Assembly (NCBI RefSeq): GCF_014803385.1
Contig: NZ_JACYFC010000001.1
Location: 578,136 to 642,135, forward strand
Reading direction: 5' to 3'
From: Marinomonas colpomeniae
Lineage (GTDB): Bacteria > Pseudomonadota > Gammaproteobacteria > Pseudomonadales > Marinomonadaceae
Length of the DNA stretch: 64,000 nucleotides
In this document: positions 47,536 through 55,876 of the stretch, in pieces
Numbering within the stretch: the first letter of the stretch is position 1
Layout: each line of letters starts with the position of its first letter
Program-made: the position numbers and the translations under genes
Notes under the pieces: model-generated
The model's database searches: none
The model's input: the letters and a program-made list of their open reading frames with translations, nothing else
Told to the model about the DNA's origin: nothing

Positions 47536-48510
47536 CTAGCACCATATACGTTGCGCTAAAGTACGCATATTAGTGCCATAAATTGCTTCGATGTCCGCTT
47601 GTTTATAGCCGCGGCTTTGAAGTAGCGCTGTCATTTCAAGAAAACGCTCAGGAGGCGCGAATAATATATTCAAAAATCCTTCGTTGGCTTTGTCATAACC
47701 GTATTCTGGCGGCCACCAATGGGCTAAATCTAATCCATCAGGACCTTTGTCTAAATGACAGTCATAAACGTAATCTAATCCCAGACCTACATGCTCAGGT
47801 CCTAGTAATTGAACTAGATAGTCTATTGCTTCAACCATACTTTCTGGGCTTGCTTGAGCAGAGTTTAGAAACCTTGAAACCCCATTAATGCAAACGACAC
47901 CACCAGTAGCGGCACAAGCTTGCAACTGATCATCACGATAGTTACGAGCGTGGTCTTTCAGTGCTCTTGGATTGCCGTGGCTAATAATGACGGGCTGTGT
48001 TGAGTATTCAAAAATATCCATACTGGTACGATAGCCAGTATGAGACACGTCCATAAATAATTTGTTGGAGTTGATAGCGTCAACGATTGCACGACCTTTT
48101 ACACTTAATCCAGGGTCTTCATCGTGACAGCCACCCGCTAGAGAATTAGTGCGGTTGTAGGCTAAATGTATTTGTCGTACACCTAGTTGGGCAAATAAAT
48201 CGACCATTGCAGGGCTTTCGCACAAAGGTACGCCCCCTTCTAAGTCAAACGATACGGCTAGCTTGCCCTCTTTTTGTGCGCGTATTACATCGGCAAAACT
48301 GTCAACTTGAATTAAAAAATCCAGTTCGCTAATACGCTTTCTGAATCCTGCAATTATCTGAATAATGTCATCTAAAGGATTGAAGTCCATGCCTACATTA
48401 ATTGATATATAGTATGCACCGGAGTCAATATGACGTTGTAATGAGGCTAAATCATATTCTGGGAACAGAGGTACACAAGTATGTGCATCCCAAACTGGTA
48501 TTGCTGTCAA
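47536..48510 (-). CDS. Membrane dipeptidase family (M19) metallopeptidase
   Basis: This amidohydrolase-fold dipeptidase has 324 residues. Conserved parts are FDLEGGVPL (bridging Glu), NRTNSLAGGCHDED, MDVSHTGYRTSMD, PVIISHGNPRAL with HARNYRDD, and HVGLGLDY. The N-terminal metal motif is DAHTC, not the classical DGHND. M19 enzymes hydrolyse dipeptides, in bacteria often L-Xaa-D-Xaa, which fits L-Ala-D-Glu from murein. TTG 48510 is chosen because AAGGAG lies six bases upstream. It is the promoter-proximal gene, 80-100 bp before the binding protein. Confidence 0.85.
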   Translation of the reverse strand: MTAIPVWDAHTCVPLFPEYDLASLQRHIDSGAYYISINVGMDFNPLDDIIQIIAGFRKRISELDFLIQVDSFADVIRAQKEGKLAVSFDLEGGVPLCESPAMVDLFAQLGVRQIHLAYNRTNSLAGGCHDEDPGLSVKGRAIVDAINSNKLFMDVSHTGYRTSMDIFEYSTQPVIISHGNPRALKDHARNYRDDQLQACAATGGVVCINGVSRFLNSAQASPESMVEAIDYLVQLLGPEHVGLGLDYVYDCHLDKGPDGLDLAHWWPPEYGYDKANEGFLNILFAPPERFLEMTALLQSRGYKQADIEAIYGTNMRTLAQRIWC

Positions 48511-48940
48511 AATATGCTCCTTGTTATAAACTAATAACCACAATTGACCGAATATTACTTGACTCCAAAGTAGAGTAATATTTACGCCATGTCTAGGGCG
48601 TACTCAATAAGTTCTGACTTGAATTCAGGTTGTTAAAACGCAACAACTCAAATTTTTTGGTTTCTTTATCTAAAAACCGATTAGTGTAATGGAAGTACTA
48701 ATCGCTTCAATAAATGTAACTTTGTAATTGGCAGAGTAGTATCGTGTCGTTTAAACTCACGGCACTGTTGAATGAAGGTGCGGTTTTGTAATGAAAGTGA
48801 AAATACCGTAAATTACTTTCAATTATGGCAAAAGATTACGTCTTCCGAGTTTATTTGCTAAAATAAGAGTCACAATTCTGATGCTCACGCATCTTATCTA
48901 CATTTAAGTAACGCCTTTACTGTTTATTTTGGAGAAAAGT
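48511..48940. other. 430-bp divergent region upstream of the dipeptidase and sdhC
   Basis: No gene is seen. Three inverted repeats are present: AATATTACT/AGTAATATT (48551-48582), GTTGTT/AACAAC (48629-48647) followed by a T-run, and CGATTAGT/ACTAATCG (48678-48704). They may be operators or leader-RNA hairpins. Promoters for the dipeptidase operon and sdhC must lie here. Confidence 0.6.
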
Positions 48941-49321
48941 ATGAATAAGGAGCGACCGGTTAATCTTGATATCAAGACAATCAGGATGCCAATAACCGCT
49001 GTTGTGTCTATCTTGCACCGCGTGTCTTCGATCATTTTATGGGTAAGCATGGCGGTTTTTCTTCCCGCTTTGTACTTTTCACTTGTGTCTAATGATGGCT
49101 TTGAGTGCGTACTTGAATTCTTTACTCAAAACGCTATCGGTCAGTTTGTTGTGTGGGGATTATTAAGCGCATTTGGTTATTACATGTGTGCAACAGTAAA
49201 ACATATTATTCAAGACTTCGGCCACTTTGAAGAGCTTGAATCCGGTAAGAAAATTTCTGCAGCTGTTGCCATCATAGCCGCTGTTTTATGTGTTGTATCA
49301 GGGGTGTTGGTATGGGCGTAA
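48941..49321 (+). CDS. sdhC: Succinate dehydrogenase cytochrome b556 subunit SdhC (heme ligand replaced)
   Basis: This is a membrane anchor of succinate dehydrogenase, with 126 residues and three helices. It is close to E. coli SdhC: RPVNLDIKTIRMPITA, SILHRVS, and HIIQDFGHFEE. The quinone-site Ser23 and Arg27 (E. coli Ser27, Arg31) are kept. The residue aligned with the heme ligand His84 of E. coli is Tyr81 (FGYYMCATVKH). ATG 48941 has GGAG six bases upstream. sdhD follows with overlap, but no sdhA or sdhB does. Confidence 0.9.
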   Translation: MNKERPVNLDIKTIRMPITAVVSILHRVSSIILWVSMAVFLPALYFSLVSNDGFECVLEFFTQNAIGQFVVWGLLSAFGYYMCATVKHIIQDFGHFEELESGKKISAAVAIIAAVLCVVSGVLVWA

Positions 49322-49662
49322 TGTCATTAGGAAAATCACGTAGTGGCACAAAAGAGTGGGTGTTCCAGCGCTTATCTAATGTTGCTATTTGCCTTTGGGG
49401 TGTCATTTTTATTGGACTTGTTCTTACTTTAGATAGTGCTACTTTTTCCGATTGGAAAGGTTTGTTTTCTCCGACATGGTTTAAAGTTTATTCAAGTATT
49501 ACTTTGGTCATGGTTTGTCTTAACTCAGTACTAGCGGGTTGGCAAATAGGTACGGATTATATTAAACCAACCTGTGTAAATCGTTTTTACATGGTTGCTG
49601 TAAAGCTTGTAAGTTTGGCTTACGTTGCTTTTGGTTTATATATTCTTTGGATTGTAAGCTAA
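49312..49662 (+). CDS. sdhD: Succinate dehydrogenase hydrophobic anchor SdhD (heme ligand replaced)
   Basis: This is the second membrane anchor, with 116 residues and three helices. It aligns with E. coli SdhD through GWQIGTDYIKP, keeping the quinone-site Asp-Tyr pair (E. coli Asp82, Tyr83) and an Arg in FQRLSNVA. The position of the heme ligand His71 is Asn here (VCLNSVLAGW). ATG 49312 or ATG 49321 could be the start; I use 49312 because its length matches E. coli. A strong terminator follows directly. Confidence 0.87.
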   Translation: MGVMSLGKSRSGTKEWVFQRLSNVAICLWGVIFIGLVLTLDSATFSDWKGLFSPTWFKVYSSITLVMVCLNSVLAGWQIGTDYIKPTCVNRFYMVAVKLVSLAYVAFGLYILWIVS

Positions 49663-49692
49663 GAATAAATTATTTTTATATTACAACGATCC

Positions 49693-49728
49693 AAAAAATA
49701 GGGAGACATTTATGTCTCCCTATTTTTT
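49693..49728. terminator. Terminator after sdhD (bidirectional)
   Basis: The 17-bp perfect inverted repeat AAAAAATAGGGAGACAT (49693-49709) pairs with 49712-49728, with a two-base central gap and a T-run. It ends sdhCD transcription and the converging ABC operon. Confidence 0.92.
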
Positions 49729-49761
49729 TGTCTGGTGTATTTCTTGAGGCCTACCTATTTA

Positions 49762-50622
49762 TTATTTTCCTAGTTTAGAGAGCATTTCAGGCTTCATAAA
49801 CTTATTTATGATCAACATAAATAGGATAGACGGAACTAATAATATCAAAGCAGTGATAGATGCTATTTGATAGTTTCCTTCCATACTGGCTGTGTAGAGC
49901 AACAGTGGTAATGTACTAATATCGGGCGCACCAACAAAGAAGGTGCCGGTGAATTCATCTAGAGACTCTAAGAAAACAAAAATACAACTCGCAATGATTC
50001 CAGGCGCTGCTTGCGGTAATACAATATGAAAAAAAGTATACAAAGGTCCAGCACCTAGATTACGTGAAGCATTTTCTAGCATAGGATCCGTTGCTGAAAA
50101 GGCCGCGACACAAATCCAAATCGAAAACATTAATCCGTGAACACTATGAACCATAACAACGCCAAGTAGAGTTCCATTTAGGTTAAATTCATAAAACAGC
50201 CTAGCAATATTCATATAGACAGTTAAGTTCGGAAACGCTTGTGGAATTAAAAATAGAATCATCCAAAAAACACGAAATGGCATACTGCGTTTCGAAAGTG
50301 CATAGCCCGCAGGAATGGAAACAAGCAAGCAAACACAGACCGTTAGTATCGCAATAAGTAAGCTGGTCAACAGTGAACCCGATACATCGCTATAAGGGTT
50401 AAACACTTGCTGCCAATATTTGAATCCCCATTGTGATGGTAAAGCATGAGGGAAATACCATGTCTCAGCGACTGTCCAAAGTAGTAAATTTGTAATAGGG
50501 CCAATTAACATTAAGGCAAAAATAACAACAAAGCTGCACTGTATCCAAAAACTGATGTGTGTTGGTGCATGTTTAAGTTTTAACATAAAACTTGTTGTGA
50601 GTGTGCTTTTTGAATCCATCAT
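49762..50622 (-). CDS. ABC transporter permease (PotC/spermidine-putrescine type)
   Basis: This is the second permease of the importer, with 286 residues and six helices and the EAA loop ENASRNLGAGPLYTFFHIVLP. ATG 50622 has AAGGAG seven bases upstream and overlaps the first permease's stop (ATGA); a longer frame from 50682 lies inside that gene. The family also serves iron, thiosulfate, phosphonate and sugar-phosphate importers, so the substrate is open. Confidence 0.88.
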   Translation of the reverse strand: MMDSKSTLTTSFMLKLKHAPTHISFWIQCSFVVIFALMLIGPITNLLLWTVAETWYFPHALPSQWGFKYWQQVFNPYSDVSGSLLTSLLIAILTVCVCLLVSIPAGYALSKRSMPFRVFWMILFLIPQAFPNLTVYMNIARLFYEFNLNGTLLGVVMVHSVHGLMFSIWICVAAFSATDPMLENASRNLGAGPLYTFFHIVLPQAAPGIIASCIFVFLESLDEFTGTFFVGAPDISTLPLLLYTASMEGNYQIASITALILLVPSILFMLIINKFMKPEMLSKLGK

Positions 50623-51455
50623 GCGACGGCTCCTTTGTCCTTTAGACTTTGACGAAGATAGAACCAAGCAAGTCCTGCGCAAATAAGGTAAGACACGAGA
50701 CCTAGAGCGTTAGCTACATGATAATCTCCATAAGAGTTAACACGAAAAGCCATATCGGCACTCATCATCGTTGGTGAACCAGTTCCAATCATCAAAGGAA
50801 CAGATAGCACAGACATCATGGTGACCGTTGATAGCACCATTGCTACGCCTAAAGTTGGGGTGATTTGTGGCAACATAACTTCAAATAAGATACGAATTTT
50901 AGACGCACCTAAATTACGGGCGGCGCGAATTTGTGACTCGTCTAATGCTGCCATTGCACCAGAAATAAGTAAGGTCGAAAAAGCCATTTGCTTCCATACA
51001 AACGTAATAATAATGCCGCTCCAACCAAGTAGAGAAATGGTTTCCATTGGCGTGAGTAAGCCAGCCTCAACAAAAGCGTTGTTCATTAATCCGTTTTTTG
51101 CCAAAAAGGTTCGCATCATTTGTGCTGTCACAATAAAGGGAATAAATAACGGTAAGCGATACAGAAAACCAAGCAAACTTGTTATGCGTTTAAAGGGTGA
51201 CAGAGCAATAGTAGCAGCAATAGTGATGGATAAAATTGCGAGTATGAAGACAGAAACGCAGACAAGCATAATGGTGAATAAAATATCATTAGAGTAAAGT
51301 TCAAAAGCCTTCTCTAGATGAGTAAGAGTAAAAGAACCATTGTCTAATGTGATGGCAGAGTAGAGAGAAAAATACAGCGGATAGAGAAAAAATACAGCAA
51401 CCATAAGTGCCGCAGGTGCAATGAGCCAAAGATTGTATGATGCTTTGAAACGCAT
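50619..51455 (-). CDS. ABC transporter permease (PotB type)
   Basis: This is the first permease, with 278 residues and six helices and the EAA-type loop RAARNLGASKIRILFEVMLPQ. I prefer ATG 51455, which gives the normal short N-terminus (MRFKASYNLWLIAPAAL) and has AGG nine bases upstream. The upstream ATG 51500 lacks any ribosome site, but the 15 extra codons are open. It overlaps permease 2 by four bases. Confidence 0.87.
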   Translation of the reverse strand: MRFKASYNLWLIAPAALMVAVFFLYPLYFSLYSAITLDNGSFTLTHLEKAFELYSNDILFTIMLVCVSVFILAILSITIAATIALSPFKRITSLLGFLYRLPLFIPFIVTAQMMRTFLAKNGLMNNAFVEAGLLTPMETISLLGWSGIIITFVWKQMAFSTLLISGAMAALDESQIRAARNLGASKIRILFEVMLPQITPTLGVAMVLSTVTMMSVLSVPLMIGTGSPTMMSADMAFRVNSYGDYHVANALGLVSYLICAGLAWFYLRQSLKDKGAVA

Positions 51456-51590
51456 GAGAGCAAACCTATAAATCAAATAAAAAGTGCGAGAAAACGACAT
51501 GTTTTTAAACGTTAATTCTTCAATATTTACAAAAGAATTGGTTGAAAAAGATTAAGTCGCTTCTCGCTATTTAGTTATATATTAACGAGA

Positions 51591-52739
51591 TTAATTGGAT
51601 ACGTTACGTTCGTAACCTTCTTTTATATCGTCAAAATAAGGCGCGATAGGAAAGCTTTTTCCATATTGCGATAGATCTTCCGGTGTAATTTCTGCAAAGA
51701 GTTTTTCCCATGTAGCTGTGTCTAACTCGCTTTTTACATAGTTTGCATCAATGCCTGGGTACCAGTTGAAGCGCTTAACAATACCTTCCGCTTGAATTTC
51801 TGGGCTTGTTGCTAGCTCTATAAAGTCGCGAGCTAATTTAGGGTGCGCAGCTTTGCTTGGCGTAACGTAATACATCGGCTGACCTGGCATTCCAGGAGCG
51901 ATTAAAGACAGTTTCATTGATGGTGGGATCTTGCCTTCAGCTTTCCAACTGTAAAACATATCAACCCAAACAGGCCCCATGAATATCTCGCCTCGGTTTA
52001 GCATATCTAATGTGCCAGCATTACCGGGTGTAAAGGTGATGTTTTTGTTGAAGGCTTTTAAATCTTCAAAAGCTTTATTCCAACTACTGTGTAGGTCTTT
52101 ATTGTAAGTTTTGCTTGAAAGCGTGTTGGCGTCACTGCCATAAGCGTATATCCAACCCGTGACAAAACTAACACCAGACATGCCATTTTTAATACCGTTG
52201 TAACCAAACGCTTTCGGATTTTTTTGTGTCCAAGTGACTAGCTCGTCGTATGATTTTGGAGGGTTTGTGACAAAATCACTGTTATAGGCGATAGCTGTTT
52301 GACTATGGAACATTGGCATAACATAGCCATCTACATCTATTCCAAGAGCGTTCTTCGCGCTGTCTCTAGAAACCATTTTTCCTGTTTTAATGTTTGAACG
52401 GTATTTAGCCAACAAACCGCTGTTAACCATCTCGCCACCAATTTTCTGGTGAACGACAGCCACATCTATGTCCCAAGAAGTGCGATTGGCATTCTTTTGT
52501 GCAGATAGTTTTTCTGAGATTTTATGTGAACCTGCATCTCCAGGGCCAGTACCAACCACATTGACGGTAACATCAGGGTGTAGGGCTTCAAATTTTGGTG
52601 CTAGGTAGGTTTTCACGTAGTCCACCATATTTTGGCCGCCGGCTGTCGCGACATTTAAAACGGTTTCTGCTTGGGCAACGCCCATAAACTGAGTAAGACC
52701 AAGAGCGGCGATTGCCGCAATTTTAGTTTTAGTAAACAT
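51591..52739 (-). CDS. ABC transporter periplasmic binding protein (family 1 type)
   Basis: This 382-residue protein has a signal peptide (1-24, ending GVAQA) and the two-lobed iron/spermidine/phosphonate-type receptor fold. Recognisable parts are LNVATAGGQNMVDYVKTYL, WDIDVAVVHQ, and APGMPGQPMYYVTPSKAAHP. It lies between the ATPase and the permeases, as expected for one importer. I cannot assign the ligand from sequence; see the neighbouring hydrolase and phosphatase for a hypothesis. Confidence 0.85.
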   Translation of the reverse strand: MFTKTKIAAIAALGLTQFMGVAQAETVLNVATAGGQNMVDYVKTYLAPKFEALHPDVTVNVVGTGPGDAGSHKISEKLSAQKNANRTSWDIDVAVVHQKIGGEMVNSGLLAKYRSNIKTGKMVSRDSAKNALGIDVDGYVMPMFHSQTAIAYNSDFVTNPPKSYDELVTWTQKNPKAFGYNGIKNGMSGVSFVTGWIYAYGSDANTLSSKTYNKDLHSSWNKAFEDLKAFNKNITFTPGNAGTLDMLNRGEIFMGPVWVDMFYSWKAEGKIPPSMKLSLIAPGMPGQPMYYVTPSKAAHPKLARDFIELATSPEIQAEGIVKRFNWYPGIDANYVKSELDTATWEKLFAEITPEDLSQYGKSFPIAPYFDDIKEGYERNVSN

Positions 52740-52761
52740 GATTATTCCTCATTTATTTAAC

Positions 52762-53859
52762 TTAAACGACAGTGGATTTTTGATGCACTTTGTTCTCGAC
52801 GATATTGTCGTAGATGTAGAGTGCATGGTTAGGAACTTGTAAAGACACGGGGGTGTTCATTGGTAAATCACTTGTGTGATCAACCTGTATAATGTGCATC
52901 CCGCAGCGCACACTAATTCGATAATTACTGCCAAAGAAAGCGCTTTGTTCTATATGGCCGGTTAGTATTAGTCCTTCTTCTTTTTGTATTTTTGAATTCG
53001 TTTGGCGTGTTGATAGGATGACGTTTTCACTACGAAAATAGACTTGTTTAGGTTGGTTTGATGGCTCGTTATTACTTGATTGATGCAATGTGATCTTATG
53101 ACTGCTATCTGAAAATCCATCCTTCTCTGTTGGCCACTCTATTCGGTTTTCTGCGCCCATAAAGTCGGCAACAAAAGGACTATTTGGTTTGTTATAGATC
53201 TCTTCTGGTGTGCCTACTTGTACTATTTCACCCTTGTGTAAAACGGCAATTTTATCTGCCATAACAAGTGCCTCTTCTTGATCGTGTGTGACAATCAGAG
53301 AGGTAAAACCTAGCTGTTTCTGAAGGGCTTTTATTTCGTGACGAACATTTAATCTGACTTTAGCATCAAGATTGGAAAGTGGTTCATCTAGTACCAGCAC
53401 ATCAGGACGGATCGCTAAGGCACGGGCCAGTGCGACTCGTTGACGTTGCCCACCAGACAAGGCGGTTACTTTTTCATCTTGTAAGTTATCTAATTTTACA
53501 ATTCGTAAGAGTTCATTAACGCGTGACTGGATTTCTGCTCGTTTGACTTTTCGGACTTTTAATCCATAGCCAATATTTTCTGCCACAGTCATGTGAGGCC
53601 AAAGTGCATAGCTTTGGAAAACCATGGTGATATTACGTTTTTCTGCGGGTAGGTGAGTGATGACTCTATCCCCCGAAAAAATGTCGCCTTGGGAAATAGG
53701 AACAAAACCACATAAGGCGTTTAGAAGCGTTGTTTTACCACAGCCAGATGGTCCTAAAAGCGCGATCATCTCGCCTTCTTCTACAGATAAATTAATGTTG
53801 TTGAGAATCAGTTTTTCACCATATTTGGCTTGCAGATTTTCGATGTGTAACCGTGTCAT
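52762..53859 (-). CDS. ABC transporter ATPase (PotA/UgpC/FbpC type)
   Basis: This is the energising subunit, with 365 residues. Walker A LGPSGCGKTT lies at about 35-44, then FQSYALWPHMTV, the signature ALSGGQRQRVALARALA, Walker B VLVLDEPLSNLD, and a C-terminal TOBE-like regulatory domain (about 235-360). ATG 53859 has GGAG six bases upstream, so the 33-codon upstream extension is rejected. It is the promoter-proximal gene of the importer operon. Confidence 0.92.
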   Translation of the reverse strand: MTRLHIENLQAKYGEKLILNNINLSVEEGEMIALLGPSGCGKTTLLNALCGFVPISQGDIFSGDRVITHLPAEKRNITMVFQSYALWPHMTVAENIGYGLKVRKVKRAEIQSRVNELLRIVKLDNLQDEKVTALSGGQRQRVALARALAIRPDVLVLDEPLSNLDAKVRLNVRHEIKALQKQLGFTSLIVTHDQEEALVMADKIAVLHKGEIVQVGTPEEIYNKPNSPFVADFMGAENRIEWPTEKDGFSDSSHKITLHQSSNNEPSNQPKQVYFRSENVILSTRQTNSKIQKEEGLILTGHIEQSAFFGSNYRISVRCGMHIIQVDHTSDLPMNTPVSLQVPNHALYIYDNIVENKVHQKSTVV

Positions 53860-53921
53860 GTACCGCTCCGAAACATTACCAATGAGTTGTCGTAAGCGAT
53901 TTTTAAAATTTATTTCACAAA

Positions 53922-53937
53922 ATGAACACGTGTTCAT
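53922..53937. promoter_or_regulatory. Putative LacI-family operator
   Basis: ATGAACACGTGTTCAT is a perfect 16-bp palindrome with the central CG typical of LacI-family sites. It lies 62 bp before the importer ATPase start and 105 bp before the divergent hydrolase. A LacI regulator is encoded in the same cluster. Confidence 0.7.
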
Positions 53938-54042
53938 AGTTCTGTAAAAAAAATGCAATCTCTATACGACATTATGGTTGCCTACTTTGTCGGATCTTTG
54001 TGACATTTTAATTAAGCTAAAAAGACATTTTGGTGAGAAGAG

Positions 54043-54819
54043 ATGAAAATTGACGTAATTGGTAGCGGAAGTGCGTTTTCAAAAATCAATAATACTTCAT
54101 CAATTCATATTGAAGATAATTATAAAAATCAATGGCTTATAGATTGTGGCCCTACTGTTCCAAGAGCTCTGTGGCAACGAAATATAGGTGTGAATAATAT
54201 TCAGGTAATTTATTTCACGCACATTCACCCAGACCATAGTTCCGGTTTGACGGCATTGGTAAATCAGTGGAAAAGCTTTAATCGTACCAAGCCTTTGGAT
54301 ATTTTTTGCCAAATTGAGCAACAAGAACCTTTAAAATTATTGGTAGCGTTAGCCACTTGGCCAGAAACACATTTGTGTTTCGATATTCATTGGCACGATA
54401 TTGACGATGAGTTTCATTGGCAACATTGGCATATTCAAACAGCCAATACACAACATGAGATGAGCAACCGAGCGATTCGTTTAAAGGTCGACAATCAAGT
54501 GTTGTTTTACAGTGGTGATGGTCGTCCAACAGAGGCAAGTGAAGCCTTGATGAAGGGAGCTGACTTAGCATTCCAAGAGTGTGCCTCATGTGAAGGGTTA
54601 CCAAGCTATTCGTCTCATGGGGATTTACCTGATTGTTTACGTTTATTGGAAGGATCGGGCATTAAAGCTTTGGGTATTTATCATTGCTTTGATGCCGCTT
54701 TGCCCAGTTTGAGTAAGGCCGTTGATAATATGCCTAATGTATTTCTTAGTCATGATGGTTGGTCATTAGATTTAAGTAAATCTGGTGTTAATAAAGGATC
54801 GAACTCTGGTGAATATTAA
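54043..54819 (+). CDS. Metallo-beta-lactamase-fold hydrolase (RNase Z/PhnP-like)
   Basis: This 258-residue cytoplasmic metal hydrolase has the HxHxDH motif at 60-65 (HIHPDH), a further His in NTQHEMSN, the bridging Asp in YSGDGRP, and a His in YSSHGDL and at IYHCFD. The fold is that of RNase Z and cyclic-phosphate phosphodiesterases such as PhnP. It is too divergent and too well embedded in a transport cluster to be the housekeeping RNase Z. Phosphodiester hydrolysis of an imported substrate is inferred. Confidence 0.8.
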   Translation: MKIDVIGSGSAFSKINNTSSIHIEDNYKNQWLIDCGPTVPRALWQRNIGVNNIQVIYFTHIHPDHSSGLTALVNQWKSFNRTKPLDIFCQIEQQEPLKLLVALATWPETHLCFDIHWHDIDDEFHWQHWHIQTANTQHEMSNRAIRLKVDNQVLFYSGDGRPTEASEALMKGADLAFQECASCEGLPSYSSHGDLPDCLRLLEGSGIKALGIYHCFDAALPSLSKAVDNMPNVFLSHDGWSLDLSKSGVNKGSNSGEY

Positions 54820-55837
54820 CAAGAATCATGCGGTCACCGCCCAAGACGTGGCAACAAAAGCGGGAGTATCTAGAGCAGCGGTTTCCCGCACTTTTACGAA
54901 TAACGGCAGTGTTGCGAAAGAAACGCGTGAAAAAATTCTTAAAGCTGCGCAAGAGTTAGGTTATCAAGTGAACTTTCTTGCTCAAGGATTAAACCGAAAG
55001 CGTAGTCAATTGATTGGAGTCGTTGTTGCACGGCTGAGTGATCCTTTTAGAAGTCGCTTGTTAGAAGGTTTGTTAAGTGAAATTCAAAATAAAGGTTATC
55101 AAGCTTTAGTCACAGAGATTGGTAATCCAAAGGATCTAGAAGAAACCATTCGACGGTTTACTCAGTTTCGAGTGTCTGGTGTTGTCGTAACATCAGGACA
55201 ACCACCCACAGGCCTAGTCAAAGAGTGTGTACAGCATAATATTCCTGTAGTTGGGATTAACCGTCACATGGACATTAAAGACGTTGATTTTATCTGCTCG
55301 GATAACCAAATGGGCGCAACGCTTGCTGCACAGCAATTAATCGATTCTGGTTGTCATAAATTAGCTTGGCTTAATTATAAAGAGTCGACATGGTCTGGCG
55401 TAAGCCGTGGCGAAGCTTTTCGTAATGCAATTGAACAGAAGCAGGCTGAGCAAGTGTTGAACCTTATTCAAATTACGGCATTACAAGATGGTTATGAAGG
55501 CGGTCGAAGCGCAGCTAAGCTGTTTTGTCGCTCTGATGAAAGAGTAGAGGGGGTCTTCTGTGCGAATGCTCAGTTAGCGTGCGGCTTTTTAGACGGGATG
55601 CGTGAAGAAGGGTTCGATGCCCCAAGAGACTTTCACCTTATTGGTTTCGATGATACTGAACTGACTGCCCAATACAGTTATCGCCTGACGACTATAGGGC
55701 AAGACATAGAAGAAACTGCAGCGCGTGCTTTGTCTTGTTTAGAAGCAAGAGGACGAGATGCAACAACAGAGCCGCGCTTTGAAGTGGTTCCTGTGAAGTT
55801 AGTGCTAAGGAATACATCGCCAGCACTGTTTTGTTAA
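54809..55837 (+). CDS. LacI-family transcriptional regulator
   Basis: This 342-residue regulator has an N-terminal helix-turn-helix with VTAQDVATKAGVSRAAVSRTF (its core VATKAGVSRAAVSR), a hinge helix with VNFLAQGLNRKRS, and a periplasmic-binding-protein-like effector domain (about 60-335) with IGFDDTELTAQYSYRLTTI. I choose GTG 54809, ten bases after AAAGGA, which gives the usual short N-terminus; GTG 54785 is an alternative. It overlaps the hydrolase gene and likely binds the palindrome at 53922. Confidence 0.88.
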   Translation: MNINKNHAVTAQDVATKAGVSRAAVSRTFTNNGSVAKETREKILKAAQELGYQVNFLAQGLNRKRSQLIGVVVARLSDPFRSRLLEGLLSEIQNKGYQALVTEIGNPKDLEETIRRFTQFRVSGVVVTSGQPPTGLVKECVQHNIPVVGINRHMDIKDVDFICSDNQMGATLAAQQLIDSGCHKLAWLNYKESTWSGVSRGEAFRNAIEQKQAEQVLNLIQITALQDGYEGGRSAAKLFCRSDERVEGVFCANAQLACGFLDGMREEGFDAPRDFHLIGFDDTELTAQYSYRLTTIGQDIEETAARALSCLEARGRDATTEPRFEVVPVKLVLRNTSPALFC

Positions 55838-55876
55838 TTTTCATCGTTATTGAATATATAAAAAAGGATACTTTTT

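Noticed and set aside
47504..47542. GGTGCT/AGCACC inverted repeat at the dipeptidase 3' end as a terminator
   Set aside because: The 6-bp stem has a loop of more than 25 bases and no T-run.
54043..54819. Housekeeping RNase Z
   Set aside because: The protein is short and divergent and lies in a transporter cluster controlled by a LacI regulator.
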